This document shows positions 1 to 8,170 of a DNA stretch of 64,000 nucleotides, piece by piece. Below the pieces are notes generated by a model. The model did not search any database, had not been told where the DNA came from, and saw only the letters and a list, made by a program, of their open reading frames with translations. Within the stretch, counting starts at the first letter, position 1. The number at the start of each line of letters is the position of its first letter. The translations under genes and the position numbers were made by a program. Source of the DNA: ZC4RG25 sp023428365 (GTDB lineage: Bacteria > Pseudomonadota > Alphaproteobacteria > Rhizobiales > Hyphomicrobiaceae); the NCBI GenBank assembly GCA_050283925.1, contig JBNOAI010000002.1, forward strand, positions 434,001-498,000, read 5' to 3'.

Positions 1-2
1 GA

Positions 3-581
3 CGCTTCCGATCCATCCATGGTGGCGTCACGCTCAAGCTTTCACTTGGCAATACCGAGACGGTTGCAGCAGCGGTTCGCGAAGGTTTGGCAGAACTCGG
101 CTTCATTGAAGGGGACATCGACGACCCGGTTCTCGCTGTTCGATCGATAGCGAGGGATCAGATGGTTCTCGTCGCACCCAACGGTCATCCGTGGTCACAG
201 ACCCCACCGAAAGCAGCTGACGACCTGAGAACGGCACAATGGGTTTGCCGTGAGCGCGGCTCGGGAACGCGTGCAGCGCTGGAAGCGGTTTTGCCAGCGT
301 TGGGGCTCGGCCAGGAGGCAATGGAATCCGCACTCGAATTGCCATCGAACGAAGCCGTTTGCGCCGCGGTCGAGGCCGGCGCCGGAGTGACGATTTTATC
401 GTCTCACGTGGTCCGGCGCGCGTTGGAGGCCGGCTCCCTGGTTGCGATTGATATCAAGCTACCGTCGCGGAGTTTCTTCGTCCTGCGCCACAAGGAACGA
501 TACGTAACGAAAGCATCCGCTGAATTTCAGAGACTTGCGATAGAAAAACCTATCCACAACACGGCAGATCCTCGGCGCTAG
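3..581 (+). CDS. LysR-family transcriptional regulator, C-terminal part
   Basis: This is the effector-binding half of a LysR-type regulator; the N-terminal helix-turn-helix lies before the window. The frame is open from base 3. It reads a typical LysR substrate-binding fold: SLGNTETVAAAVREGLAELGF near the start, VLVAPNGHPW in the middle, and EAVCAAVEAGAGVTILSSHVV followed by a basic strand near the end. The ligand cannot be told from the fragment. The downstream side is a repeat copy, so the gene sits at the left edge of the island region. Family call is secure, role unknown. Confidence 0.85.
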   Translation, partial: RFRSIHGGVTLKLSLGNTETVAAAVREGLAELGFIEGDIDDPVLAVRSIARDQMVLVAPNGHPWSQTPPKAADDLRTAQWVCRERGSGTRAALEAVLPALGLGQEAMESALELPSNEAVCAAVEAGAGVTILSSHVVRRALEAGSLVAIDIKLPSRSFFVLRHKERYVTKASAEFQRLAIEKPIHNTADPRR

Positions 582-967
582 AGCAGAATGGGATCTTCGG
601 ACGGATGACCTTGGCCGAGGGCCACACGCGTGTTGCGCTAGATGAGCTAAGCTATTGAATTTATATGTTGAGTTTTCGGAACTGGCGCGCCGTACAGGAT
701 GAAACTGCGAACACTTATGTTATTGAAATAGCCCTGTAATTTTTTATGCCGCGCACGCTGACACGCGGCCTGAGTTCGTTCAGACGGCGCAAGAGCGGCG
801 CTTTGATGTCAGACTTTGGTCCCGACTTGGGCCAGGGGAGGCAATCTCGTGATGCGGGCAACGGACTCGGTCCCGCGCCCCTGTTGCTACGTGCCATCTT
901 GTCCATTTTCGGATTTCGGAAGAACCTGAAGCTCGCATGGGGCAATGGTGCGTACGGTCGCGCAGTC
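582..967. other. Intergenic stretch with a repeat copy
   Basis: No convincing gene lies between the LysR gene and acr3. Short open frames on both strands have no recognisable motif. The only structure seen is the partial repeat copy at 683-745. Confidence 0.6.
683..745 (+). repeat. Island-boundary repeat, copy 1 (partial)
   Basis: This carries the 3' half of a repeat found five times in the window. Its core GGCGCGCCGTACAGGATGAA matches the copies near 23262 and 50232 exactly, and it continues with a related AT-rich tail. The tRNA-T-arm-like 5' half seen in copies 2-5 is missing here. It marks the left end of the arsenic-bearing module. Confidence 0.75.
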
Positions 968-2029
968 TTAGCTTCTTGCTTGGTTTTGCTCGACCTCAAC
1001 GCCGTTGGCGCCATGCTCATACCAATCCTTGGATCGGTTCACGATCCACACGACGGTCAGCATCACCGGCACCTCGATTAGCACGCCGACGACAGTGGCG
1101 AGAGCGGCGCCTGACTGGAAGCCGAACAGGCTGATGGCGGCGGCAACGGCCAGCTCGAAGAAGTTGGACGCGCCGATGAGTGCCGAAGGGCCGGCCACGC
1201 AATGCTGCTCACCGGAGATGCGATTGAGCAGATAGGCCAACCCGGCATTGAAATAGACCTGGATCAGGATCGGCACCGCCAACAAAGCGATGATGAGCGG
1301 CTGCGCCAGGATCTGCTCGCCCTGGAACCCAAACAGCAGCACGAGTGTCGCCAGAAGGGCGACCAGGGCTAGTGGTTGAAGCCGCGCGAGAAACCGCTGC
1401 AACGTCGCCTCACCGCCCGTCGCCAACAGCCTTCGGCGCAGAAGCTGCGCGATGATCACCGGCACCACAATGTACAGCACCACCGACAGCACGAGCGTAT
1501 CCCAGGGCACGGTGATGGCCGAGAGGCCGAGCAGCAGACCGACGATCGGCGCAAAAGCGAACACCATGATCGTGTCGTTGAGCGCAACCTGGCTCAGCGT
1601 GAAGTGCGGCTCGCCCCTGGTCAGGTTCGACCATACAAACACCATCGCCGTACACGGCGCAGCGGCGAGAATGATGAGCCCGGCGATGTAGCTGTCGATC
1701 TGATCAGCCGGCAGGTGCGGCCGGAACAGATAGCCGATGAAAAACCAACCCAACGCCGCCATCGAGAAGGGCTTGACCGCCCAGTTGACGAACAGCGTGA
1801 CGCCGATGCCGCGCCAATGCTCCTTGACCTGACCGAGCGCAGCGAAGTCGATCCGGATTAGCATCGGCACAATCATCAGCCAGATCAACGCCGCGACCGG
1901 CAGATTGACTTTGGCCACTTCCATGGCGGCGATCGCATGGAACACGTCCGGCATGAGATGGCCAAGCGCGAGGCCGGCGACAATGCACAGCGCGACCCAG
2001 AGGGTGAGATAGCGTTCAAAGGTGGACAT
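968..2029 (-). CDS. acr3: Arsenite efflux permease, ACR3 family
   Basis: This inner-membrane protein extrudes As(III), the product of the two arsenate reductases encoded just upstream. It has 353 residues and about ten hydrophobic segments, the usual size for ACR3. The family's functional cysteine is in APCTAMVFVWS (near residue 125), and the conserved glutamate is in the ASNFFELAVAAAISLFG segment. It is the last gene of the arsR-arsC-arsC-acr3 operon, after a 138 bp gap. Expression is expected to rise when arsenite releases ArsR. The gene looks intact. Confidence 0.95.
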   Translation of the reverse strand: MSTFERYLTLWVALCIVAGLALGHLMPDVFHAIAAMEVAKVNLPVAALIWLMIVPMLIRIDFAALGQVKEHWRGIGVTLFVNWAVKPFSMAALGWFFIGYLFRPHLPADQIDSYIAGLIILAAAPCTAMVFVWSNLTRGEPHFTLSQVALNDTIMVFAFAPIVGLLLGLSAITVPWDTLVLSVVLYIVVPVIIAQLLRRRLLATGGEATLQRFLARLQPLALVALLATLVLLFGFQGEQILAQPLIIALLAVPILIQVYFNAGLAYLLNRISGEQHCVAGPSALIGASNFFELAVAAAISLFGFQSGAALATVVGVLIEVPVMLTVVWIVNRSKDWYEHGANGVEVEQNQARS

Positions 2030-2167
2030 GCTGTTCCAGTTTTTCGCCCACGCGCCAATTCACTTCGCTCATGCGCTCCACGGGGGCGGCGCTTGCGCCG
2101 GGTCGCTTTGCTCCCTGATCACCTTCGGCGATGGAAGAGTTCAAATTAATATGCTGATCGAACTCCC

Positions 2168-2593
2168 CTACGCCCCTGCGACGCGGCCGCCGTGCGCGTC
2201 CACAACGCGCTCACCGTCTTCCTCAGCGAACGCGCCTTGCTGTGGCGGCAGAAGATCGAGAACCATTTCGGACGGACGACAAAGCTTCACGCCCCTGGGG
2301 CTGACGACGATCGGCCGGTTGATGAGGATCGGATGCGCCATCATGGCGTCGAGCAGCGCTTCGTCGGAAAGACTCGGATCGCCGAGGCCGAGCTCGGCGT
2401 AAGGGGCGCCCTTCTCGCGCAGCAGCGCGCGTACGGGGATACCCATGCGCATGATGAGCTGCGCAAGCAGTGCGCGATTTGGCGGCGTCTTCAGATATTC
2501 GATGACGTGCGGCTCGATGCCCGCGTTGCGGATCATGGCCAGCGTGTTGCGCGACGTGCCGCAATCCGGATTGTGATAGATGATGACGTCCAT
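2168..2593 (-). CDS. arsC: Arsenate reductase, glutaredoxin-dependent type
   Basis: This protein reduces arsenate to arsenite using glutathione and glutaredoxin. It belongs to the thioredoxin-fold ArsC/Spx family, shown by the N-terminal MDVIIYHNPDCGTSRNTL with the catalytic cysteine in NPDCGTS, and by NRPIVV and LCRPSE further on. I chose the ATG at 2593, giving 141 residues; a longer in-frame start upstream would add an unrelated arginine-rich leader. It lies 10 bp after the second, mechanistically different arsC, so the operon carries two redox routes. Confidence 0.93.
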   Translation of the reverse strand: MDVIIYHNPDCGTSRNTLAMIRNAGIEPHVIEYLKTPPNRALLAQLIMRMGIPVRALLREKGAPYAELGLGDPSLSDEALLDAMMAHPILINRPIVVSPRGVKLCRPSEMVLDLLPPQQGAFAEEDGERVVDAHGGRVAGA

Positions 2594-2603
2594 ATGGCCT
2601 GCC

Positions 2604-3146
2604 TCACGCTGCGCTCGATCGGGACGATGTCCCGCCTTCGCTGCGGCCGATCTCACGCAGCTTCATGCCGAGAGCAATTTTGTCGAGGCTATTGATCGGC
2701 AGCGCCGTGAAGAGTGAGATGCGGTTCCTGAGATAGCCGAACGCCGAGACGAAGGCGGCTTGCTTCTGGATGTCCATGCCCTCGACCGTGGCAGGATCCT
2801 CGATCCCCCAATGGGCCGTCATCGGCTGGCCTGGCCACAGCGGACAAGTCTCTCCGGCGGCGTTGTCACAGACCGTGAACACGAAATCCATCACTGGGGC
2901 ATCGGGCTTCGCAAACTCGTCCCAGCTCTTCGAGCGAAAACCCTCGGTTGGATAGTCGAAGCTGCTCAGCACCTTCAACGCGAACGGATTGACGGCGCCC
3001 TTCGGCAAGCTGCCGGCGGAGAAGGCGCGGAACCTGCCGGCGCCATCCTTGGCGAGAATGCTTTCCGCCAGGATCGAACGCGCCGAATTACCGGTGCAGA
3101 GGAACAAAACATTGAAGACGTGATCAGGTTGGCCGGACTCTGGCAT
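2604..3146 (-). CDS. arsC: Arsenate reductase, low-molecular-weight phosphatase type
   Basis: This is the thioredoxin-coupled class of arsenate reductase, built on the low-molecular-weight tyrosine phosphatase fold. The P-loop NVLFLCTGNSARS is at residues 12-24, and the redox cysteine is in FVFTVCDNAAGETCPLWPG. It has 180 residues; the tail beyond about 160 is extra and Ser-rich. Its start overlaps the end of arsR by 23 bp, so the two are translationally linked. Confidence 0.94.
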   Translation of the reverse strand: MPESGQPDHVFNVLFLCTGNSARSILAESILAKDGAGRFRAFSAGSLPKGAVNPFALKVLSSFDYPTEGFRSKSWDEFAKPDAPVMDFVFTVCDNAAGETCPLWPGQPMTAHWGIEDPATVEGMDIQKQAAFVSAFGYLRNRISLFTALPINSLDKIALGMKLREIGRSEGGTSSRSSAA

Positions 3147-3501
3147 GCTTGGCGCCTTTCGCGGGTTTGCAACAGGAGGACAGCGCAGCGACCGCCGGGG
3201 CGCACACTTCAGGATGGCCCTGGCAGCAATCGCGCATCAGGAATTCGACGAGGCCGGAGAGCGCCGGATAGGCGGCGCTGTAGATGATCGAGCGCCCCTC
3301 GCGGCGGGACACCACCAGTCCCGCATGCTCGAGGTGGCTCAAGTGAAACGACACGCGCGAGGCGGATGCGCCATCCATGGCCTCGCCGATCGCGCCGGCG
3401 GCCATTCCTTCCGGGCCGGCTGTCACGAGGAGGCGCACGATCCTGAGCCGGGTTTCCTGAGACAGCGCCGCGAAGGCATCGAGGGCTTGCTTTTCGTTCA
3501 T
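3124..3501 (-). CDS. arsR: ArsR-family metalloregulatory repressor
   Basis: This winged-helix repressor is expected to control the ars operon and the divergent gene at 3549. It has 125 residues. The helix-turn-helix lies around SASRVSFHLSHLEHAGLV. Cysteines that could bind As(III) or another metal are at the C-terminal end (DCCQGH, PEVC, SSCCK) rather than in the classical ELCVCDL position. That places it with the ArsR branch using C-terminal cysteines. It is the first gene of the operon. Confidence 0.93.
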   Translation of the reverse strand: MNEKQALDAFAALSQETRLRIVRLLVTAGPEGMAAGAIGEAMDGASASRVSFHLSHLEHAGLVVSRREGRSIIYSAAYPALSGLVEFLMRDCCQGHPEVCAPAVAALSSCCKPAKGAKHARVRPT

Positions 3502-3515
3502 CGTTGTTTCAATAT

Positions 3516-3531
3516 TTCAATAATTGTTGAA
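3516..3531. promoter_or_regulatory. Probable ArsR operator
   Basis: The 47 bp spacer between divergent arsR and the DUF6428 gene contains the inverted repeat TTCAATAATTGTTGAA in AT-rich surroundings. Its position and symmetry suit a dimeric winged-helix repressor controlling both directions. The site was assigned by inspection only. Confidence 0.6.
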
Positions 3532-3548
3532 TCAATGGATACACGAAG

Positions 3549-4061
3549 ATGGATGACAGCGCCAGCCCCTCGGAGACGGATTTTCACGGTGATGCGTCGC
3601 TTGGCGCGCTCCTCGCAGCGCTGCGAGGGCATGACGAGCGCGCTCTACTCATCGACTACGGCGGACGGCTGATCAGGCCCGGCTACCATGTGACCGAGGT
3701 CAAGGCCGGCACGTTCGCAACGCTCGACTGCGGCGGCAATCCCGACGCGTGGCGCGAGACGATCCTCCAAGTCGAGGATCTCGGCCCGCCTGATGCGCAG
3801 GACCACCTTACCGTCGGCAAGTTCCGGGGCATTCTCGATCAGGTCGCAAAGCGGGTCGCGATCGATGCCGACGCGCGCCTGACCTTTGAGGTCGGCCCAC
3901 CCGATGCGGCGATGCAGGTTTTCGATGTCGGCAGGCTGCGCGTGGAAGCCGATCGCCTCGTAATACAGCTCATCGCTCGTTCTGCAATCTGCAAGCCGAG
4001 ACACCGTGCAACACAGGCAGCGGCGCCGTGCTGCGTATCAAATGCGCCCGCTGAGGCGTGA
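3549..4061 (+). CDS. DUF6428 family protein
   Basis: This is a protein of unknown function, 170 residues, transcribed away from arsR. It shows the features I associate with DUF6428: GGRLIRPGYHVTEVKAG, then a DCGGNPDAWRETILQ stretch and a central VGKFRGILDQVAKRV segment. Family members are often found next to arsR and metalloid genes, which fits here. The last 30 or so residues (after VIQLIARSA) look poorly conserved and may be read-through of a decayed end. Confidence 0.7.
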   Translation: MDDSASPSETDFHGDASLGALLAALRGHDERALLIDYGGRLIRPGYHVTEVKAGTFATLDCGGNPDAWRETILQVEDLGPPDAQDHLTVGKFRGILDQVAKRVAIDADARLTFEVGPPDAAMQVFDVGRLRVEADRLVIQLIARSAICKPRHRATQAAAPCCVSNAPAEA

Positions 4062-4470
4062 TCTTGCGAGCCGGATAGAACTCAGCGCCGATGGCACTTA
4101 CGCCTGCGTCGGGTGCGAAGCCTTGCCCCCGCCTTGCACGTCGCAATGGTTGTGCAGCACTATTTGCCGCGCCTACCCTGTCTCATCCTGATTTCGAGGG
4201 AACCGGACCTATATCACGGGTTGCAGGATCGTCGGAGCAACAGAGGCTGTGGTTGCCGGCTCGGTGGACCGTGGCGGATATACCGGCCCGTTAAGTAGCT
4301 TTCCAACTATGCCCGCAAGCATCGCTGGTTGAAGCTATCTTGCGATGGGCAGCGGCACAGGGAGCGTAGGCGCTCTTGGACCGCATTGCGCGGCGTGCCG
4401 CTGCTCTAGGCATTAACACTTCGGGGCGGTTTGCTGTGTGGCCGATCCGGTCCGGATTGGGTGTGAGCTC
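4062..4470. other. Intergenic stretch, nothing recognised
   Basis: This segment lies between the convergent ends of the DUF6428 and transglutaminase genes. Short frames on both strands lack motifs. I see no RNA gene, repeat or strong terminator. Confidence 0.5.
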
Positions 4471-5331
4471 TTACGCGACAGAGACCTCAACGGACATGCC
4501 TAGCAGCGCGTTCGTCGCCCCTACAAAGCTTCCTGTTATCGGCATCACTTGTCGAATATCCCGCGCGACCGCAACCGGGATCAAATTTAGGCCTCCGACG
4601 CTCCGATTCGTGGGGTCGAAACTTATCCACCCTGCGCCCGGCACATAGACTTCCGCCCACGCGTGAGTCGAACCCGCATCTGTGGACCCGCGGTTGAGCT
4701 CGTTAGGATTGTAAAGATAACCGGATACGATCCTTGCACCGAAGCCGAGACTTCGTGCAGCTTCGACGAAGAGAACAGCAAAATCCCGACAAGATCCCCA
4801 GCCCCGATCCAATGTCTCGGTCGGCGACTGCGTGCCCTCGTCATCTCGGCTCTGATATTGAATCCACATCGCGACGCTGGCGCTCAGGTCCTTCAGGAGG
4901 TTCAACGTATCCGTTGGCGTGCTCCGGATGAATGCCCTGGTCCAGTGCCGCAACCGCTCTGCAGGATCTGCGTGCTGTTGGACAGTCAACGCCCCGAGGT
5001 CGCGCCAATCATCGTCGGAGTAGCGGAAGGGATAGGAAATAGCGGATGCGGCAATATCGAAAACAGGCCAGGCGGCCGCGCTGAGTTGGAGTTCTGCAAC
5101 GCCATCAACGATCAGTGCATCGGTCATCTCCCGAAATGTGGCCGTCACGACGGCATTTCCGAACACATCAAGTGCCCAGGACATCGTTGCGTCCGGTGTC
5201 ACGAGAATGTTGTTCGAGACGAGATGGAGCTCGTGGCTTTCTCGTGGTCGAAGCATCAAGCGATGCGGACCAAGACGCACGGGCTGATGGTAGCGATACG
5301 TTGTTCTGTGGTGGATTCTGAGCGTGACCAA
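4471..5331 (-). CDS. Transglutaminase-like cysteine protease family protein
   Basis: This protein of 286 residues has the bacterial transglutaminase N-terminal beta domain (TLRIHHRTTYRYHQPV, LMLRPRESH) followed by a transglutaminase core. The catalytic triad is visible: Cys in RGWGSCRDFAVLFVEAAR, His in STHAWAEVYVPG and Asp in WISFDPTNR. Members act as peptidases or amidases, often with partner proteins, but the substrate here is unknown. Two shorter transglutaminases of a different subfamily occur at 8154-8972 and 42132-42953. The gene appears intact. Confidence 0.88.
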   Translation of the reverse strand: MVTLRIHHRTTYRYHQPVRLGPHRLMLRPRESHELHLVSNNILVTPDATMSWALDVFGNAVVTATFREMTDALIVDGVAELQLSAAAWPVFDIAASAISYPFRYSDDDWRDLGALTVQQHADPAERLRHWTRAFIRSTPTDTLNLLKDLSASVAMWIQYQSRDDEGTQSPTETLDRGWGSCRDFAVLFVEAARSLGFGARIVSGYLYNPNELNRGSTDAGSTHAWAEVYVPGAGWISFDPTNRSVGGLNLIPVAVARDIRQVMPITGSFVGATNALLGMSVEVSVA

Positions 5332-5528
5332 GCGACGAACTCCACGGGTCTAAGTTATTCGCATCGTTCCTGGCGGCCTGCGAAGAAATTGCCATCGGAT
5401 GCCGTGGCGCATCCCACTTTTCTAGGCACTCGTTTGGCAAGAAGGAGCGACTTGGCGGAATCATCTCACCCAGCGGGCGGTCTCAAAAGGATCGATCCAC
5501 GCCGTATATTCATGCTAGGCATGTTTGG

Positions 5529-5720
5529 ATGCAGCAGAATCTGACAGCTCTAGAGCGGGCATTCGAGCTGGCCGACTCAGGTAACTGCGAAAGCATTACC
5601 GACATCAAAACGGCTCTAAAGCGCGAAGGCTATTCCGATCAGCAGATCACTGGCCGTGCTCTTGGCAAGCAGCTCACAGAGCTGATCCGACAAGCGCGCC
5701 TGCGTGGCAACACACCCTGA
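5529..5720 (+). CDS. Small protein, family A (intact copy 1)
   Basis: This 63-residue soluble protein is of unknown function. It shares the pattern ERAFEL-SG-C-S--DI----REGY---QITG-L--QL with the proteins at 35405-35632 and 47884-48065, so it is a real family rather than a chance frame. The compact helical pattern would suit a small DNA- or protein-binding domain, but that is inference. It converges with the next gene with almost no spacer. Confidence 0.75.
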   Translation: MQQNLTALERAFELADSGNCESITDIKTALKREGYSDQQITGRALGKQLTELIRQARLRGNTP

Positions 5721-5721
5721 C

Positions 5722-5940
5722 CTATGCCGTCCTTGCCTGCGCGACGGCGTAGCCGGCGAGTTCTTTACGGAAGCGAGCGCCTGACCTGGTCAACTCGAGG
5801 ATCGCCTCAACGATCATAGCGGCCACGCGCTCCGTCTTTGTGTGCGTTCTTGCCCAGACATCATCGAACGCCGAGTAGATCATGGCTTCAGTGAAGTGAG
5901 CGAACCCTGATTTGTCCAGGTAGTTGCGGGCATCTTGCAT
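5722..5940 (-). CDS. Small hypothetical protein
   Basis: This 72-residue protein is mostly helical in appearance, with no transmembrane segment or known motif. An AAGGAA ribosome binding site stands a normal distance before the ATG. Product unknown. Confidence 0.6.
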   Translation of the reverse strand: MQDARNYLDKSGFAHFTEAMIYSAFDDVWARTHTKTERVAAMIVEAILELTRSGARFRKELAGYAVAQARTA

Positions 5941-6103
5941 GAGACGATTCCTTTGAATGTGGCATACGGAACTAACAGGCCGCCCCCAGACTGTACTGAA
6001 GGCGGCTCTGGGTGGAATTGGTTGGCCCCGCTAAGCGTGAGGCCAACACTCCAATGCTGTGTATTTCGCACTTGCGGCGAGCATATCGCTCAGACAACTG
6101 CAC

Positions 6104-6199
6104 TCACTCCGCGCGAATGTTTGCGATGGCGATCTTGCCCCAACGCTTGTCCTGTTCGGTGTCGAAAGAAACCTTCTGTCCCTGCGTAAGGCGAGACAT
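6104..6199 (-). pseudogene. Cold-shock protein, 3' fragment
   Basis: The last ~32 codons of a CspA-type cold-shock protein are recognisable: LTQGQKVSFDTEQDKRWGK followed by an IAIANIRAE ending, the usual final strand. The N-terminal half with its RNA-binding KGFGFI motif is absent, and a stop codon lies four codons upstream in frame. An intact cold-shock gene is at 35760-35969. Confidence 0.65.
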
Positions 6200-6255
6200 G
6201 CCGTCAACTTAGACGGCAGTGGAGCGAGCAGCAGCATAACTGTTGCCGGCGAACT

Positions 6256-6477
6256 CTAGTCGAGAGTGGTTGGATACGTCAGCCTCGATGTTGCTTGTCG
6301 CACGATGGCCCCATCGTGCTGATGAACATAGAGGTCCACCTCGCTTGCGTTCGCGATCGCGCGTGAAAACGCCAGAGCATGATCGCGCAATGTGAACCGA
6401 TAGCGTCCGCGGATGTTGCCACCCGTGACCTGCCACGCGCCGCTGTTGTTTTGCTTAACATGAACATCCGGCGCCAT
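6256..6477 (-). CDS. DUF2188-like small protein
   Basis: This 73-residue protein resembles DUF2188: VHVKQNNSGAWQVTGGN, then ALAFSRAIANASEVDLYVHQHDG, the order and spacing of that family (a W-V-G pair, a helix, then an -HGRDG-like turn). DUF2188 proteins are small and uncharacterised. AGGA lies just before the ATG. The last dozen residues depart from the family pattern. Confidence 0.6.
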   Translation of the reverse strand: MAPDVHVKQNNSGAWQVTGGNIRGRYRFTLRDHALAFSRAIANASEVDLYVHQHDGAIVRQATSRLTYPTTLD

Positions 6478-6509
6478 GATCCTGAATTTCTTGTTCCGAG
6501 TATTGTGAC

Positions 6510-6653
6510 CTAACCTGTGAGGCGCGAGAACGCGGGTCCCATGATCACTATGGCCAGAAATGCGAAAGCAAAGAGGACCATGGCAGTATGAAGATAGGTC
6601 GCATACGGCGCCGAGTTGAGCGACGCTGCAATTCCACTCAATAGGGCGGGCAT
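6510..6653 (-). CDS. Short single-pass membrane protein
   Basis: This 47-residue frame has one clear hydrophobic segment (HTAMVLFAFAFLAIVIMGPAF) close to the C-terminus. GGGAG precedes the ATG at 6653, which I prefer over the longer upstream start. It is not related to other proteins in the window. It could be a chance frame. Confidence 0.4.
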   Translation of the reverse strand: MPALLSGIAASLNSAPYATYLHTAMVLFAFAFLAIVIMGPAFSRLTG

Positions 6654-6984
6654 ATGAGTCACTCCCACGCTTACACCCGAAATGACGTCAATGCTGCCTG
6701 CGCGCCCGAGGCGCACATGCCGCAAAATAAAACATCAATGCAGGCTATTGGTACAACGCGCGGCCACCGATGACCGACCAGCGCTCCAGCCCGACGGCAG
6801 CACTGCAAGTGCATCAGGCCGAAGGGCGCTGAAAATACCGTGCGCCTTGTCCGAGCATAAGTCAAAGGTATTCGATTGCGGTGCAGTTTTACCTTTGTTC
6901 GACAATGACCCTAGCTTGAGCGGCGCGTTTTGTGTTCGCGCTTGAATACTGCGTCCAAACCGCTCAATGCATGCTACCTACGCG

Positions 6985-7226
6985 ATGAAAGAAATTAATA
7001 GCCTGCCGGTGCCGCTCCGCAGCGATGACCTGAACATCCCGCTCGCCGATCGAAAGACGATGACGAGCCTTCAGGCGAACGATTGTCGATGGCCCTTCTG
7101 TGTTCCCGTTGAGCTTTCTGCGGCAAGCCGAAAGCGGACAGTGGTCCTTACTGCGATTTCCGTATGTGCCGGGCTTTCCAGGCGTCGCGGCCGCGAACCA
7201 TCGGATACTGGCTGAATGTCACATAG
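6985..7226 (+). pseudogene. GcrA-like mini-protein, frameshifted
   Basis: The first frame gives MKEINSLPVPLRSDDLNIP and ends with NDCRWPFCVP. The rest of the family pattern continues in another frame from about 7113: SFCGKPKADSGPYCDFRMC and then RAFQASRPRTIGYW, stopping at 7226. Joined, this is the cysteine-rich C-terminal module of GcrA (CRWP...FCG.P...GPYC..H) on a short leader, a type of ~80-residue protein seen in bradyrhizobia. The usual final His is Arg here. A frameshift between 7098 and 7113 breaks the gene. Confidence 0.65.
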
Positions 7227-7587
7227 TTTGCATTTGGATCTCCGTCATGATTACTCTGTTGGCGGTGCCATTTTGCAGGGCGATTCGAATTGCCCGAAGA
7301 GCATTCGGAGTTCGATGCCTATATGAGAAGAGCTGCGGCCTTGTAAACCCTGCGTCTTGACACCATTTATACAAAACAGATGCCATAACTTGGCGTCCGC
7401 CCGGGCCACCAGTGGTGGCAAAAGCTACCGCCTCAGAACATTCAGGTACTCCGGCTCAGATGCCTCAAAGGGCTGCGAGGATATCGATCGCGCGCAGCGG
7501 GTTGCTGACTTGCGGTCATCTCTGTGGATCGGACAATTCTTGCCGCCTCCTCACCGTAGGGACTTCGCCTTGCTCGAAGATAACGAC
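7227..7587. other. Intergenic stretch, nothing recognised
   Basis: Open frames here lack motifs and ribosome binding sites. No repeat or RNA gene was seen. Confidence 0.5.
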
Positions 7588-7755
7588 ATGGACGCCGTGC
7601 TACGGCAGACTGCACAAGAGCTGGAGCGCATCGTCGAGGAAAAAATCCGCAAATGTCTGATTTGCCGGTCGCCGTTTCCGAGCGCGTGGGCGGGTGAGCG
7701 CGTTTGCCGTCGTTGCAAAACTTCCTCAACATGGTGCAGCGGCGCACTCAAGTGA
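7588..7755 (+). CDS. Small zinc-ribbon protein
   Basis: A 55-residue protein: a short helix (ELERIVEEKIRK) followed by CLICRSPFPSAWAGERVCRRC. The two CxxC pairs are 14 residues apart and will almost certainly bind one zinc ion. I chose the ATG at 7588 because the upstream extension has no sensible pattern. The role is unknown; such ribbons are usually nucleic-acid or protein binding. Confidence 0.7.
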   Translation: MDAVLRQTAQELERIVEEKIRKCLICRSPFPSAWAGERVCRRCKTSSTWCSGALK

Positions 7756-7864
7756 AACGCAATCCGTTTTAGCGGACACTTTCGCAGAGCTTGCAGTTGA
7801 TGAGGATTGAAACGAACGATCGCCAGGGGGCTTCTGGGAAAAATCGAAAACATGAAAGAGAACG

Positions 7865-8170
7865 ATGAAAGAGTTTGCCATGTCTTTTGGCACTAAGATG
7901 CGCGACCGACAACACCACGACGCAATGCCGCCAGCGGGAGCCCTCTCAAACACTCACCACGACCGACATCGACACGTGGCGGCAAGCTCGGCAATGCCAA
8001 GGCGAGCCATGATCGGTACACGCGCGGCCACATCGGCCGGTGATCAGATTGAAGCCGAGAACCTGTACCAGCATGCAGAACACTACTGCAGGATGCTGCG
8101 GCAAGGCGTTGATGGACATCCCGTCTCGGGGGACGGGCTAGAGCTCCACCATTTCAGCTTGATGCGCTGA
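7865..8170 (+). pseudogene. DUF4167-like small protein, frameshifted
   Basis: The C-terminal part reads AGDQIEAENLYQHAEHYCRM, the signature of DUF4167 (GD.IEAENYYQHAEHYFR). The matching upstream part, GKLGNAKASHDRYTR, lies in a different frame at 7981-8016, so at least one frameshift near 8020 separates them. The single frame from 7865 is therefore a hybrid and is probably not functional as such. It overlaps the convergent transglutaminase gene by 17 bp. Confidence 0.6.

Noticed and set aside
4663..5544. A long plus-strand frame of 293 codons
   Set aside because: It lies opposite the transglutaminase gene at 4471-5331, whose catalytic motifs settle the strand.
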